Source: SIG438 sp034117945
Lineage (GTDB): Bacteria; Bacillota; Clostridia; HGM11514
Reading direction: 5' to 3'
DNA: 11,103 bases
Assembly (NCBI GenBank): GCA_034117945.1
Contig: JAXEOR010000118.1
Location: forward strand, 1 to 11,103
In this document: positions 1 to 5,782 of the stretch, one piece after another
Layout of the letters: the number at the start of each line of letters is the position of its first letter
How positions within the stretch are numbered: position 1 is the first letter of the stretch
Translations under genes and position numbers: made by a program
The notes under the pieces: model-generated
What the model saw: only the letters and a program-made list of their open reading frames with translations
What the model was told of the DNA's origin: nothing
Databases searched by the model: none

Positions 1-401
1 GCAAACCGACTGGTGTCCTCCAGTCCCGCAAACAATGCCCGAAACTGGTACCAGTGCAGAGAGGCAGTGCATAAATCAATTCCGTATTGACTGTAAAAAG
101 CAGCGTAAATCAAATCTCCGTCACAGGCAAAGCTGTACAAGGGTTTTTCTATTTTCCCTCCGTCCCCATTCATCTCATTCCCACCGTTGTAAAAGGACAA
201 AAGCCCCTGGATTGCCCCCTCAAAGGAGGGGGGCAGAGCCGGATAACAAAGCGTCAGCAGCTCTGCCGCCAAAGAAAAAGGATCCCGCTGACTTTCCAGC
301 AAAATCCCGCACTTCACCCATATCCGAAAATCTGTTCTCACCGGATAAAACCGACCGTCAATCTGAACCCTGTCCGGCAAAGGCTCCAGCCAAAAATTCA
401 A
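1..401 (-). CDS. Gp15-family phage tail assembly protein (partial, 3' end beyond the window)
   Basis: The first 133 codons of a gene run off the left edge. The N-terminal part reads YPVRTDFRIWVK, followed near residues 88-125 by LIYAAFYSQYGIDL and LHWYQFRALFAGL. This is the pattern of the bacteriophage Gp15 family (Listeria A118-like phages), encoded just before the tape measure gene and thought to act with the preceding small protein in tail assembly, like lambda gpGT. The chosen start is TTG at 401, which overlaps the upstream TGA as TTGA and has an A/G-rich GAAGGGG about 7 bases upstream. No ATG lies near the conserved N-terminus, so TTG is the best option. The frame is open throughout. 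The junction has a T5 run, but it is not needed to join the frames because separate re-initiation explains the overlap. Confidence 0.82.
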   Translation of the reverse strand, partial: MNFWLEPLPDRVQIDGRFYPVRTDFRIWVKCGILLESQRDPFSLAAELLTLCYPALPPSFEGAIQGLLSFYNGGNEMNGDGGKIEKPLYSFACDGDLIYAAFYSQYGIDLCTASLHWYQFRALFAGLEDTSRF

Positions 402-730
402 GCTCCTACCCCTTCCCGGTTAATCTGTCCTGCATACCGTTCCATGGCCTTGAGAAAAGCGGAAAATGCCTTGGAGCAAAGAGCAACGCTTTTCACCTCT
501 CCAAACATCTCCACATGACTGCCCGGCCCGAATAACTGATCAAACAGAGTAAAAAACAATTGACAAATCTGCTCAATCTGATCAGAAAGGGACAGTCCCT
601 TACCAATCTCTTTAAGCCCCTTCTCATACTCCGCCACCGCCTGCTCGTACCTGCGCACATAGTCCGCATCGGACAGATCGATCCGGCGGCTCATGCCGCC
701 AAACTGAAATTTCATTTGATTCATAGTCAT
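398..730 (-). CDS. Putative phage tail assembly chaperone (gpG-like position)
   Basis: A 110-residue protein rich in charged helices. It begins MTMNQMKFQFGG, then has a SRRIDLSDADYVRRYE segment and a long helical body ending in NREGVGA. The place between the tail tube gene and the Gp15 gene is where siphophages encode the small tail assembly chaperone that coats the tape measure protein, and the size fits. I do not recognise a diagnostic motif, so the role rests mainly on gene order. The start at 730 is chosen because an AAAGG sequence lies 8 bases upstream; a GTG at 751 would add seven residues but would sit inside an inverted-repeat arm. Its TGA overlaps the TTG of the next gene. A 91-base gap with a strong hairpin separates it from the tail tube gene. 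Confidence 0.65.
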   Translation of the reverse strand: MTMNQMKFQFGGMSRRIDLSDADYVRRYEQAVAEYEKGLKEIGKGLSLSDQIEQICQLFFTLFDQLFGPGSHVEMFGEVKSVALCSKAFSAFLKAMERYAGQINREGVGA

Positions 731-742
731 TTCCATAGCCTT

Positions 743-789
743 TCTGCCCACAAATCGAAATCAATATGCGCTCTCTTACCGTGGGCAGA
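743..789 (-). repeat. Inverted repeat (9-bp arms) between tail tube and tail chaperone genes
   Basis: TCTGCCCAC (743-751) and GTGGGCAGA (781-789) are perfect reverse complements around a 29-base loop, in the only long gap inside the cassette. In the minus-strand transcript the 3' arm ends against the AAAGG ribosome-binding site of the tail chaperone gene. There is no T-run, so it is not a standard intrinsic terminator. It could slow ribosome loading on the chaperone gene or protect the 3' end of the abundant tail tube message. The role is inferred; the repeat itself is plain in the sequence. Confidence 0.6.
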
Positions 790-821
790 TAAGACGCATT
801 TTGGAAATTATGGGCATAGGT

Positions 822-1313
822 CTATTCTTGCTGGGTAAAGACCGCCGTATCTCCCGAAATGACCACAGTCCCAAACACCTTTTCGCCCTTAGCCCGGAAG
901 GCACCGGTGTAAATGTAAGCGTCCGTGCCGTCTCCCTCGCTGTCGGGAATTACCGCAAAATCACGGGAAATCGCAGGATAACTGCCGTCCTCGTTGGGTA
1001 CCGCCAGATCCGCCATAATCAAGGTACGGATCGCCTCATCCCCCACCTTTTCCTCATCGGTTAACGCAACAATGTCCTGATGAACCGGATCGTCCGCATA
1101 CCGGTCAAACTCATAGTTCACCGCCGGACTGTATCCTGTCACATCTGTCTCTTCAAACAACTCGTCCACATACTGGCGGCTGTACTCACTGGGGTTTTTC
1201 TCCGTTTCCAGCTTGGTAAAGCCCTTCATTCTGTGAAATACCACAGATTGATTGTCTCCTTCCACACCGTAAAAGGCCAGCTTTTTTGCCCGCTGCACAA
1301 TGTTTCCTTTCAT
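822..1313 (-). CDS. Phage major tail (tail tube) protein
   Basis: A 163-residue soluble protein of mixed beta character. It begins MKGNIVQRAKKLAFYGV and includes the segments FTKLETEKNPSEYSRQYVDE and YSPAVNYEFDRYADDPV, ending with a beta-rich part (KVFGTVVISGDTAVF). Size, start pattern and the ExYSRQYVDE segment fit the tail tube proteins of A118-like siphophages, which polymerise into the hexameric ring stack of the non-contractile tail. An AAGGAGG site sits 7 bases before the ATG, one of the strongest in the cassette, which suits a highly produced structural protein. It lies 12 bases downstream of the tail terminator gene. There is no sign of a contractile sheath gene in the window, so a siphovirus-type tail is favoured. 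Confidence 0.78.
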   Translation of the reverse strand: MKGNIVQRAKKLAFYGVEGDNQSVVFHRMKGFTKLETEKNPSEYSRQYVDELFEETDVTGYSPAVNYEFDRYADDPVHQDIVALTDEEKVGDEAIRTLIMADLAVPNEDGSYPAISRDFAVIPDSEGDGTDAYIYTGAFRAKGEKVFGTVVISGDTAVFTQQE

Positions 1314-1325
1314 CTCAAATCCTCC

Positions 1326-1736
1326 TTATTCCTGATAATATTCCAGTTTGCACTGGATCTGATACCTGGCGCAGTTCCCATCCCCATCAAACAGATATCC
1401 GTGGGATAAGGCCGTAATGCTATGAGGACATTTCCCCTCTCCCAGCTCCGGAAAATTTCCTGCCTTAGATTGCTGCTCCAGCCATTGGGAAAACTGCTGA
1501 TAAAACAAATGGTTCTCCGCCGTTTGCGCGCTGCCGTAAGGAAGTCTGGCGCCAAATATAAATTCATACCGCCGCACACTTCCTCCATCCGCATAACGGC
1601 GCACAACCTCCGCCGCCGGAACCCCCTCCAGCACATAGCCGTAAACCTGATCATCCAAATAATCCAGATGAATACAGCCATCCTTCAAAAAAGGGCACTG
1701 GGCGATAAAGATTCTGATTTGTTCTAATAGATTCAT
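1326..1736 (-). CDS. Phage tail terminator / minor capsid protein (Minor_capsid_3-like)
   Basis: A 136-residue protein starting MNLLEQIRIFIAQCPFL, with YGYVLEGVPAAEVVRRYADGG, then RRYEFIFGARLPYG and a C-terminal RYQIQCKLEYYQE. This matches my memory of the minor capsid / tail terminator family of Firmicute siphophages, which have YEFIFGAR..YG in the middle and end in a beta strand of the type CKLEYY. The protein caps the tail tube and joins it to the head. The ATG overlaps the upstream stop as ATGA (1733-1736), so translation is coupled to the gp10-like gene. The neighbouring tail tube gene downstream supports the tail terminator role. Confidence 0.75.
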   Translation of the reverse strand: MNLLEQIRIFIAQCPFLKDGCIHLDYLDDQVYGYVLEGVPAAEVVRRYADGGSVRRYEFIFGARLPYGSAQTAENHLFYQQFSQWLEQQSKAGNFPELGEGKCPHSITALSHGYLFDGDGNCARYQIQCKLEYYQE

Positions 1737-2119
1737 TTTGCTTTTCCTCCTGCCCGAACCGCCAGCGTCTGAACAATATCCCGACCGCAGTCTGCCTTCA
1801 TCCGTTCAAACCACCTGGCGCCCCGCAGACCGCCCCCATGACTTTTGAGCGAAACACCGGTGATCCGTTTTGGCCTGCCGGCCATCACACGTCCGTAATA
1901 TTGATACCTTGCATAGGGCATTGTCCAGCAAACCTTACCAACCTCAGGGACAGAAGCCTTGCCGGAAGCCTCCAGGGCTCCTGTTCTCTTTGGAACATAA
2001 GGTCTGCACCGCCGTTCAACCTCCTGATCCAGCAGTCGTTGAATAGACCCTTTTGGGGACAGACCCCTTTCGTTCAAAATATCAGCCGCACTTTTGAAAA
2101 TGCATTTATAAAAGCTCAC
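1733..2119 (-). CDS. Minor capsid protein, gp10/Minor_capsid_2-like
   Basis: A 128-residue basic protein. The diagnostic stretch is YVPKRTGALEASG, then VCWTMPYARYQYYGRVM, and near the C-terminus ARWFERMKADCGRDIV. This arrangement (PKxTGxL, then PYARYQYYG, then a Trp-containing segment and a C-terminal helix) is characteristic of the gp10-like minor capsid / head-tail joining family found between head closure and tail terminator genes. I take the GTG at 2119, which overlaps the upstream TGA as GTGA, because stop/start coupling is the rule in this cassette. An in-frame GTG at 2143 would add eight residues lying inside the upstream gene. Confidence 0.78.
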   Translation of the reverse strand: MSFYKCIFKSAADILNERGLSPKGSIQRLLDQEVERRCRPYVPKRTGALEASGKASVPEVGKVCWTMPYARYQYYGRVMAGRPKRITGVSLKSHGGGLRGARWFERMKADCGRDIVQTLAVRAGGKAK

Positions 2120-2460
2120 TGGCACACCGCCTTTATATGCCACAACCCACCGCTTCCTCTGCGGTTGTCCGTCACGGAAATCACCACATAGGCCTTTTGA
2201 AATTCCGGTAAACCCGGGATCTCTCCCTCCACGGTTATCTTTCCTAAGGCCATCCTGTCACCTGCACACAAAGGCAGAGAAACCCGGGAGGGAATCCGGA
2301 CAATCAATTGATTGTCCGGCTCCATACCGCTGCCGTAAGGATGAGACCGCTGAACCAGAGTGGCCGAAACGCCGGTTAAAATCTGACTGGACCAGTTTTC
2401 TTTTCTGTTCACTCCGTCCACTTCCTTGTGAAACAGAGTCACTGTTTGGTTCCATTCCAA
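2116..2460 (-). CDS. Putative phage head closure / minor capsid protein
   Basis: A 114-residue protein beginning MEWNQTVTLFHKEVDG, with VSATLVQRSHPYG, LIVRIPSRVSLPLCAGDRMALG and a C-terminal HIKAVCQ. This is the pattern of the small beta-barrel proteins that lie just after the connector in A118-like phages (TVTLFNK, then IVRIP and GDxxxLG), and which close the head before tail attachment. The start is a TTG at 2460 with an AGAGG element about 7 bases upstream; the ATG at 2467 is in another frame with an unrelated product. Its TGA overlaps the next gene's GTG. Family assignment is from pattern memory and is less certain than for portal or scaffold. Confidence 0.68.
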   Translation of the reverse strand: MEWNQTVTLFHKEVDGVNRKENWSSQILTGVSATLVQRSHPYGSGMEPDNQLIVRIPSRVSLPLCAGDRMALGKITVEGEIPGLPEFQKAYVVISVTDNRRGSGGLWHIKAVCQ

Positions 2461-2476
2461 TTGGCATCCTCTCCTC

Positions 2477-2800
2477 TCAACAGCCCCGGTACAAAAGCTC
2501 GGGAGTCAGGTACATCCGAACCGCCCGCCGCAATGCAGCAGACAGTCCATCCTCCCGATAGGTAACGCTGTAGCCATCAACGCTCTCCGAATCAATTCCC
2601 TCTCGGTTTGCTCTGGTATAAAGAACCTCGCATACCGCGCACATAGCGTCAGCCGCCCCCGGCGTGTCCTGAGTCAGCCGTCCGAAGGTAAGCCGGTCAA
2701 GCAGCGCCATTCCCCCGGCCGCTACAGAGGTAAAGCTGTCGCTGTCCGGGATTTTCAGGCCGTGGAAACCGGTCTTGTAATACTCAAAATCCGCGTACAT
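2477..2800 (-). CDS. Phage head-tail connector (adaptor) protein
   Basis: A 107-residue, mostly helical protein beginning MYADFEYYKTGFHG. It has a central helix (FTSVAAGGMALLDRLTFGRL), a second helix (AADAMCAVCEVLYTRANREGI), a short SVDGYSVTYRED strand region and a final helix with RRAVRMYLTPELLYRG. This is the layout of gp6/gp15-type adaptor proteins that dock under the portal; the SxxxDGYSVTY and YLxxELLYRG segments are typical. An AAAGGAGG site sits 10 bases upstream of the ATG. It is 16 bases downstream of the capsid gene and 16 bases upstream of the head closure gene, as expected. Confidence 0.8.
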   Translation of the reverse strand: MYADFEYYKTGFHGLKIPDSDSFTSVAAGGMALLDRLTFGRLTQDTPGAADAMCAVCEVLYTRANREGIDSESVDGYSVTYREDGLSAALRRAVRMYLTPELLYRGC

Positions 2801-2816
2801 CCAGCCTCATCCTCCT

Positions 2817-3692
2817 TTATGCCGCCTTGGTGTGGAGATAAACCCCCGCCTTCTTGTTATCCAGTACAAAAGCATCGTGATACAGTCTGAACTGGAACTT
2901 CCAAGCGTCCTTGTCCTGGTTCTGATCCGGCGTAAAGATTTTAGGAATCACAATCTTTTTCACCTGCACCACAGAAGGGGGATAAATGATCATAAAGTTA
3001 ATGTCCTCCCCGTCAGAGGCCTTTGCAAATCCCCAGTCAGCAGAACCGTCGTTAATGGTAGCCTTGGTAAAAAAGCGCCCCTTGGGAACATATTTCACAA
3101 CCATGTCGTTGTAGGTCGTCAGAACAGTATTCACATTGCCGTCGCTGCTCCAGGTGCGTGTCAGCGCAGAGCTGAGCAAGGGCTTTAATTCACTGCTGAC
3201 AAATAAAATTCTGCCGGTCTGAGGAACCTCATCCGCATCCATCTGCCGGGTCGCCTCGTCAATGGCCGCCAGCACCGTCTCGGCGGTCAGAGTAGCTGAT
3301 GCTGAAGAAATGCCGGGGGTAGAAGCGTATTTTGCAAACCGGTAAGCATCCAGCTCAGGCACCACCTGTTCTCTCACAAAAGAACCTGTCAGCGCACCAA
3401 AAGCCACGCCCAGCATTTCCTCATCATCCATCCGGTCAATGGAAAATTCTTTTCCCCGTTCCTCGGTCAGCTTTAAGGTTTCCCATGCTGCAGTCACATC
3501 CCCTGCCGGATATCCGTTTTCCCGGGAATAATCTCCCAGACCGGTGGTAGAGATTTGCAAAATCTTCACCTCGTCAGCACCGCTCACATCCAGCTGAGAG
3601 GTAGTATCCAAGCACTCCGTCACAGATTGCTCCTTATAAATCTCATCCACCATAGGTAAAAACTTGTCTGCCAAACTCACTGTATTTGCCAT
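2817..3692 (-). CDS. Phage major capsid protein (HK97-fold expected)
   Basis: A 291-residue protein starting MANTVSLADKFLPMVDEIYK. It continues with ILQISTTGLGDYSRENGYPAGDV, an acidic EERGKEFSIDRMDDEE segment, an alpha/beta part containing RILFVSSELKPLL, and a C-terminal FRLYHDAFVLDNKKAGVYLH. The ISTTGLGDYSRxxGYP and EERGxxFSIDxMD segments and the YHDxFVLxNKxxGVY ending are what I know from major head proteins of A118-like Firmicute phages. It follows the scaffold gene directly, with no maturation protease gene, so assembly would rely on the separate scaffold. A GAAAGGATGAG site precedes the ATG. Frame and length look intact, which argues against an old, decaying prophage. Confidence 0.88.
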   Translation of the reverse strand: MANTVSLADKFLPMVDEIYKEQSVTECLDTTSQLDVSGADEVKILQISTTGLGDYSRENGYPAGDVTAAWETLKLTEERGKEFSIDRMDDEEMLGVAFGALTGSFVREQVVPELDAYRFAKYASTPGISSASATLTAETVLAAIDEATRQMDADEVPQTGRILFVSSELKPLLSSALTRTWSSDGNVNTVLTTYNDMVVKYVPKGRFFTKATINDGSADWGFAKASDGEDINFMIIYPPSVVQVKKIVIPKIFTPDQNQDKDAWKFQFRLYHDAFVLDNKKAGVYLHTKAA

Positions 3693-3725
3693 ATCGCACT
3701 CATCCTTTCAAAAATAAAATAGTTT

Positions 3726-4181
3726 TTATAATCCAGCTGCAGAGCGGATCACAGAGAATAAGGATCTCTGTTCCTCGCCGCCGCCCGTTGCGGAAGCCGC
3801 CGCTCTGGGCGGAGTCTCCTCCTGAGAGGTAAATAAGTAATCAAACTCCTGGCGCAAAGAGGAAATCTGCTCGTCCAGGCCTGAAATTTTCCCATCCTCC
3901 AGGGATAATTTCTCCCGATCCAGCAAAGCCTCCGCCGCCTTCACCGACTTAGCCCCCGCTTGCTGAAGCTGCCTGCTCAAAACCGTCTCAAAAGCCTGCT
4001 GCTCCCGCTCCTGTTTTACTTGCTCCTCCCGGGTTTGATACTTCATCCGCCAGTCCTCCGCCTCTCGCTTAGCGTCCTCCCCAGCCTGCTTATAGCCTTC
4101 AATGTCCTTGCCGTATTCTGCCATAATTTTGTCTACAACCGATTCCTCCAGCTGCAGCTCTCTTAAAAATTCCCGTTTCAA
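3726..4181 (-). CDS. Phage capsid scaffold protein (GP20 family)
   Basis: A 151-residue protein that is almost entirely charged coiled coil. It begins MKREFLRELQLEESVVDKIMAEYGKDI, followed by Lys/Glu/Gln-rich helices to about residue 120, then a Pro/Ala/Gly-rich linker (PPRAAASATGGG) and a short C-terminal helix ending VIRSAAGL. The start pattern (REFLxxLxL then VxDKIMAExGxDI) is the signature of the GP20-type scaffold, which guides capsid assembly and then leaves. I choose TTG at 4181, 8 bases after AGGAG, rather than the GTG at 4190 that overlaps the ribosome-binding site itself; the family also starts at this Lys-Arg-Glu-Phe. The gene begins 15 bases after the portal stop, so the MuF-like gene often found here is absent. 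Confidence 0.88.
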   Translation of the reverse strand: MKREFLRELQLEESVVDKIMAEYGKDIEGYKQAGEDAKREAEDWRMKYQTREEQVKQEREQQAFETVLSRQLQQAGAKSVKAAEALLDREKLSLEDGKISGLDEQISSLRQEFDYLFTSQEETPPRAAASATGGGEEQRSLFSVIRSAAGL

Positions 4182-4196
4182 GCCTATCACTCCTCT

Positions 4197-5534
4197 TTAC
4201 GCTTTTTTTACATGGTCAGCATCCATCACAAGGTGTGCCTTCGCCTGTTCCTCGCTTTCCCCCAGATACCACATACGAAATTCCCAGGGGGATAAAATCC
4301 CGGCGTCCACCAATTGTTTTTTTTCCTCAAACTCTGCGCTCCGATCGGTTAAAACGCTGTCGTCAAACCGGAAGGATGCCTCCCAGCTCCCCCTGGGTGC
4401 CAAACGGTATACATCCGTCCAAACGTCCATGGCATACAGCAAATCCTCCAGAGCCGCCTCATCGGATTTTTGAATGTCTCGTACCGTAGCAAAGGAACGC
4501 TGGCGCATCATTTTGAGTTCGGTAGCGGTGCGAATCTGTCCCTCGGGATGGGAAACCGTTCCCCGGGCCAAACCGCAAGCGTCCTCAATCCGGTTTAACA
4601 GCTCATTGAGTCCGTTGATCAAGGATTCGTCCCGCAATGCAGGAGCAAATATGCTGTACAAATCCTGTCCTCCGGCGTCAATCTCCAGCCCCCGGAACAA
4701 CCGGCGGTTCAGTCTTGGCAAATGAGCCTGGTTGCCCTCATCATAGCGCAGCGCTTCCGCGCTTGCGTCAATGGCCAGCTCGCCGCCCTCAAATTCCCAA
4801 AGCAGTCTTGAATACTGCCGATCCGCCTGCTCAATCAGTTCCGTAGCCCTGTGGTAAACAGACGCCCCCAAAGGGGAGGCTGCATCCACCGTGTTGGCCC
4901 CCGGCATTTTCAAGTAGGCAAACAAGGGCTTTTTTACATGCTCCACCACCAGCCTTGGGGTCAGCTCCGCCCACTTGTCCACCGACTGCAAGGGGATTTC
5001 CTTCCAGTCATTTCCGCTTTTTTCGTAAGCAAAATTCTGAATTTCATACCCCTGAGGCACAAAGGAATGACGTTCCAAGCGAAGAAATTCCGCCTTGCCT
5101 TGGGTGAGACAGTCAGCAAATACCGCCCCCGTAAGGTTCCCCGAGCTGTCAAAGGCAGTAGGCAAAAAACAATCCGCCTGCACACAGTCCACCGCCACAC
5201 CTCCGCCCGAAACATAGGGCTTGAGCACCACCCCGCCCTTTGCGCAGGCGAATTCCGTGATTTTGCGCAAATCTCTCAGCACCGGAGCGTACTGAGCAGA
5301 TAAAAAGTCCGCCCGTTTTCCTCCCGTTACCGAAGAGGTCAGCTCCATGGTAGAAAGCCGCGCAAGCTCAGAAGCAATCATCGCCGGAAGGTTTAAGCTG
5401 TGCACCGTGCCGTCAAGCCAGGGCGCCCTGTTGTGGTACATATCGCTCCAAAGCCGGATTGCCTCCTCCATCTTGCTTTGACGCTCCGGCACCTGAGCAA
5501 CCCTTCGCATCCGTCTGAGCATTTGCTCAAACAT
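4197..5534 (-). CDS. Phage portal protein (A118/SPP1 family)
   Basis: A 445-residue protein recognisable as a portal of the A118 family. It has an N-terminal helical part with HSLNLPAMIASELARL, a clip/stem-type central region with GVVLKPYVSGGGVAVDCVQAD, a family-typical KMPGANTVDAASPLGASVYHRA segment, GGELAIDASAEAL, a helical RIEDACGLARGTVSHPEGQIRTATELK segment, and the C-terminal RMWYLGESEEQAKAHL. Portals form the dodecameric DNA gate at one capsid vertex and are the docking site for the terminase motor. The ATG at 5534 has AAGGAG 8 bases upstream. It is somewhat shorter than SPP1 gp6 (about 500 residues), but no domain is obviously missing. It is the first gene of the cassette; the terminase genes that normally precede it are absent here. 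Confidence 0.9.
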   Translation of the reverse strand: MFEQMLRRMRRVAQVPERQSKMEEAIRLWSDMYHNRAPWLDGTVHSLNLPAMIASELARLSTMELTSSVTGGKRADFLSAQYAPVLRDLRKITEFACAKGGVVLKPYVSGGGVAVDCVQADCFLPTAFDSSGNLTGAVFADCLTQGKAEFLRLERHSFVPQGYEIQNFAYEKSGNDWKEIPLQSVDKWAELTPRLVVEHVKKPLFAYLKMPGANTVDAASPLGASVYHRATELIEQADRQYSRLLWEFEGGELAIDASAEALRYDEGNQAHLPRLNRRLFRGLEIDAGGQDLYSIFAPALRDESLINGLNELLNRIEDACGLARGTVSHPEGQIRTATELKMMRQRSFATVRDIQKSDEAALEDLLYAMDVWTDVYRLAPRGSWEASFRFDDSVLTDRSAEFEEKKQLVDAGILSPWEFRMWYLGESEEQAKAHLVMDADHVKKA

Positions 5535-5566
5535 AGGCCTCTCTCCTTTCTGATAGATTTAGGGAA

Positions 5567-5636
5567 TTGGCAAGGCTGAAGATAGTTGTAATCCGTCGGT
5601 TTTCGCACCTAGAGCGTGCCCCGGCCTGATTGCCAA
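5567..5636 (-). promoter_or_regulatory. Structured leader element upstream of the portal gene
   Basis: Within the 5' leader a 70-base element can fold. Its ends TTGGCAA (5567-5573) and TTGCCAA (5630-5636) pair perfectly over 7 bp. Next to them GGC (5574-5576) can pair with GCC (5624-5626) across a 3-base bulge. Inside, CGG (5597-5599) with CCG (5621-5623), and GCAC (5605-5608) with GTGC (5616-5619), form a hairpin with a 7-base loop. I matched it to no known riboswitch or RNA family. The helices are symmetric, so a plus-strand RNA ending in the adjoining hairpin and T-run (5663-5673) is equally foldable, but I see no plus-strand promoter. It is neither a tRNA nor a T-box by its motifs. Confidence 0.4.
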
Positions 5637-5638
5637 AC

Positions 5639-5673
5639 AAAAAAGGAACCCGTGTATACGAATTCCTTTTTTT
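5639..5673 (-). terminator. Bidirectional-looking intrinsic terminator in the portal leader
   Basis: AAAAAAGGAA (5639-5648) pairs with TTCCTTTTTT (5663-5672); the 14-base loop contains a further CGT/ACG pairing. T-runs lie on both strands, though on the minus strand most of the U-run is part of the stem. In the minus direction it begins about 10 bases after the predicted start site, so transcripts from the portal promoter would meet it at once. The GC core is small, so efficiency is uncertain. It could equally serve as a shared terminator for the upstream operon. Confidence 0.55.
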
Positions 5674-5688
5674 CTTCCCTATACTTTT

Positions 5689-5697
5689 ATTATACCA
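5689..5697 (-). promoter_or_regulatory. Extended -10 promoter for the phage head-tail operon
   Basis: On the minus strand the sequence TGGTATAAT is a perfect extended -10 element (TGn plus TATAAT). The -35 region 17-18 bases upstream is poor, as is usual for extended -10 promoters. Transcription would start near 5682, giving a leader of about 148 bases before the portal ATG. It lies in the only gap between the GH4 gene and the portal gene, so it is the natural promoter for the cassette. Confidence 0.6.
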
Positions 5698-5728
5698 TAC
5701 AAACCCTTGCAATGACATGCACTCTTTT

Positions 5729-5764
5729 AAAAAACGGCTCATTTTTTATCCAAACCGACCCGTT
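5729..5764 (-). terminator. Possible weak terminator after the aroF-pheA-GH4 operon
   Basis: Downstream of the GH4 stop codon the minus strand reads AACGG (5764-5760), a 22-base loop, then CCGTT running into T6. The stem is only 5 bp with alternative pairings through a second CGG in the loop, so it is at best weak. It is the only terminator-like sequence between the GH4 gene and the phage promoter. If it fails, host-operon transcripts would run into the phage leader. Confidence 0.3.
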
Positions 5765-5782
5765 CCCGTCTTTCAAAGAATT

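Larger units (their letters stand above)
1..5534 (-). mobile_element. Prophage-like siphophage head-tail cassette (A118/SPP1 type), runs off the left edge
   Basis: Ten consecutive minus-strand genes follow the usual morphogenesis order of A118/SPP1-like siphophages: portal, scaffold, major capsid, head-tail connector, head closure, gp10-like minor capsid, tail terminator, tail tube, tail assembly protein, Gp15-family protein. Gaps are short or are overlaps, and no gene shows a frameshift or internal stop. The tape measure, baseplate and lysis genes would lie beyond base 1. Nothing phage-like lies upstream of the portal gene: the next gene is a host-type GH4 enzyme 249 bases away, so small and large terminase subunits are missing from their normal place. 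No integrase, repressor or attachment-site repeat is visible. Assignment to a phage morphogenesis module is firm; calling it an active prophage, a remnant or a domesticated particle is open. Confidence 0.9.

Noticed and set aside
398..401. Possible programmed frameshift joining the tail chaperone and Gp15 frames, as in lambda G/GT
   Set aside because: The frames overlap as TTGA with a ribosome-binding site upstream, and Gp15 is a separate family in A118-like phages. The T5 run after the stop is not a classic slippery heptamer in the upstream frame.
35..535. Two overlapping plus-strand open frames at the left end
   Set aside because: Both lie opposite the Gp15-family and tail chaperone genes, whose minus-strand products carry family motifs; these frames have low-complexity basic products.
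5567..5636. tRNA-like gene: 7-bp closing stem plus a TTGTAATCCGTCGG stretch resembling a tRNA-Thr anticodon arm
   Set aside because: There is no matching 5' anticodon strand, no D arm and no T-loop motif on either strand, so it is not a tRNA or a tRNA fragment used as an attachment site.
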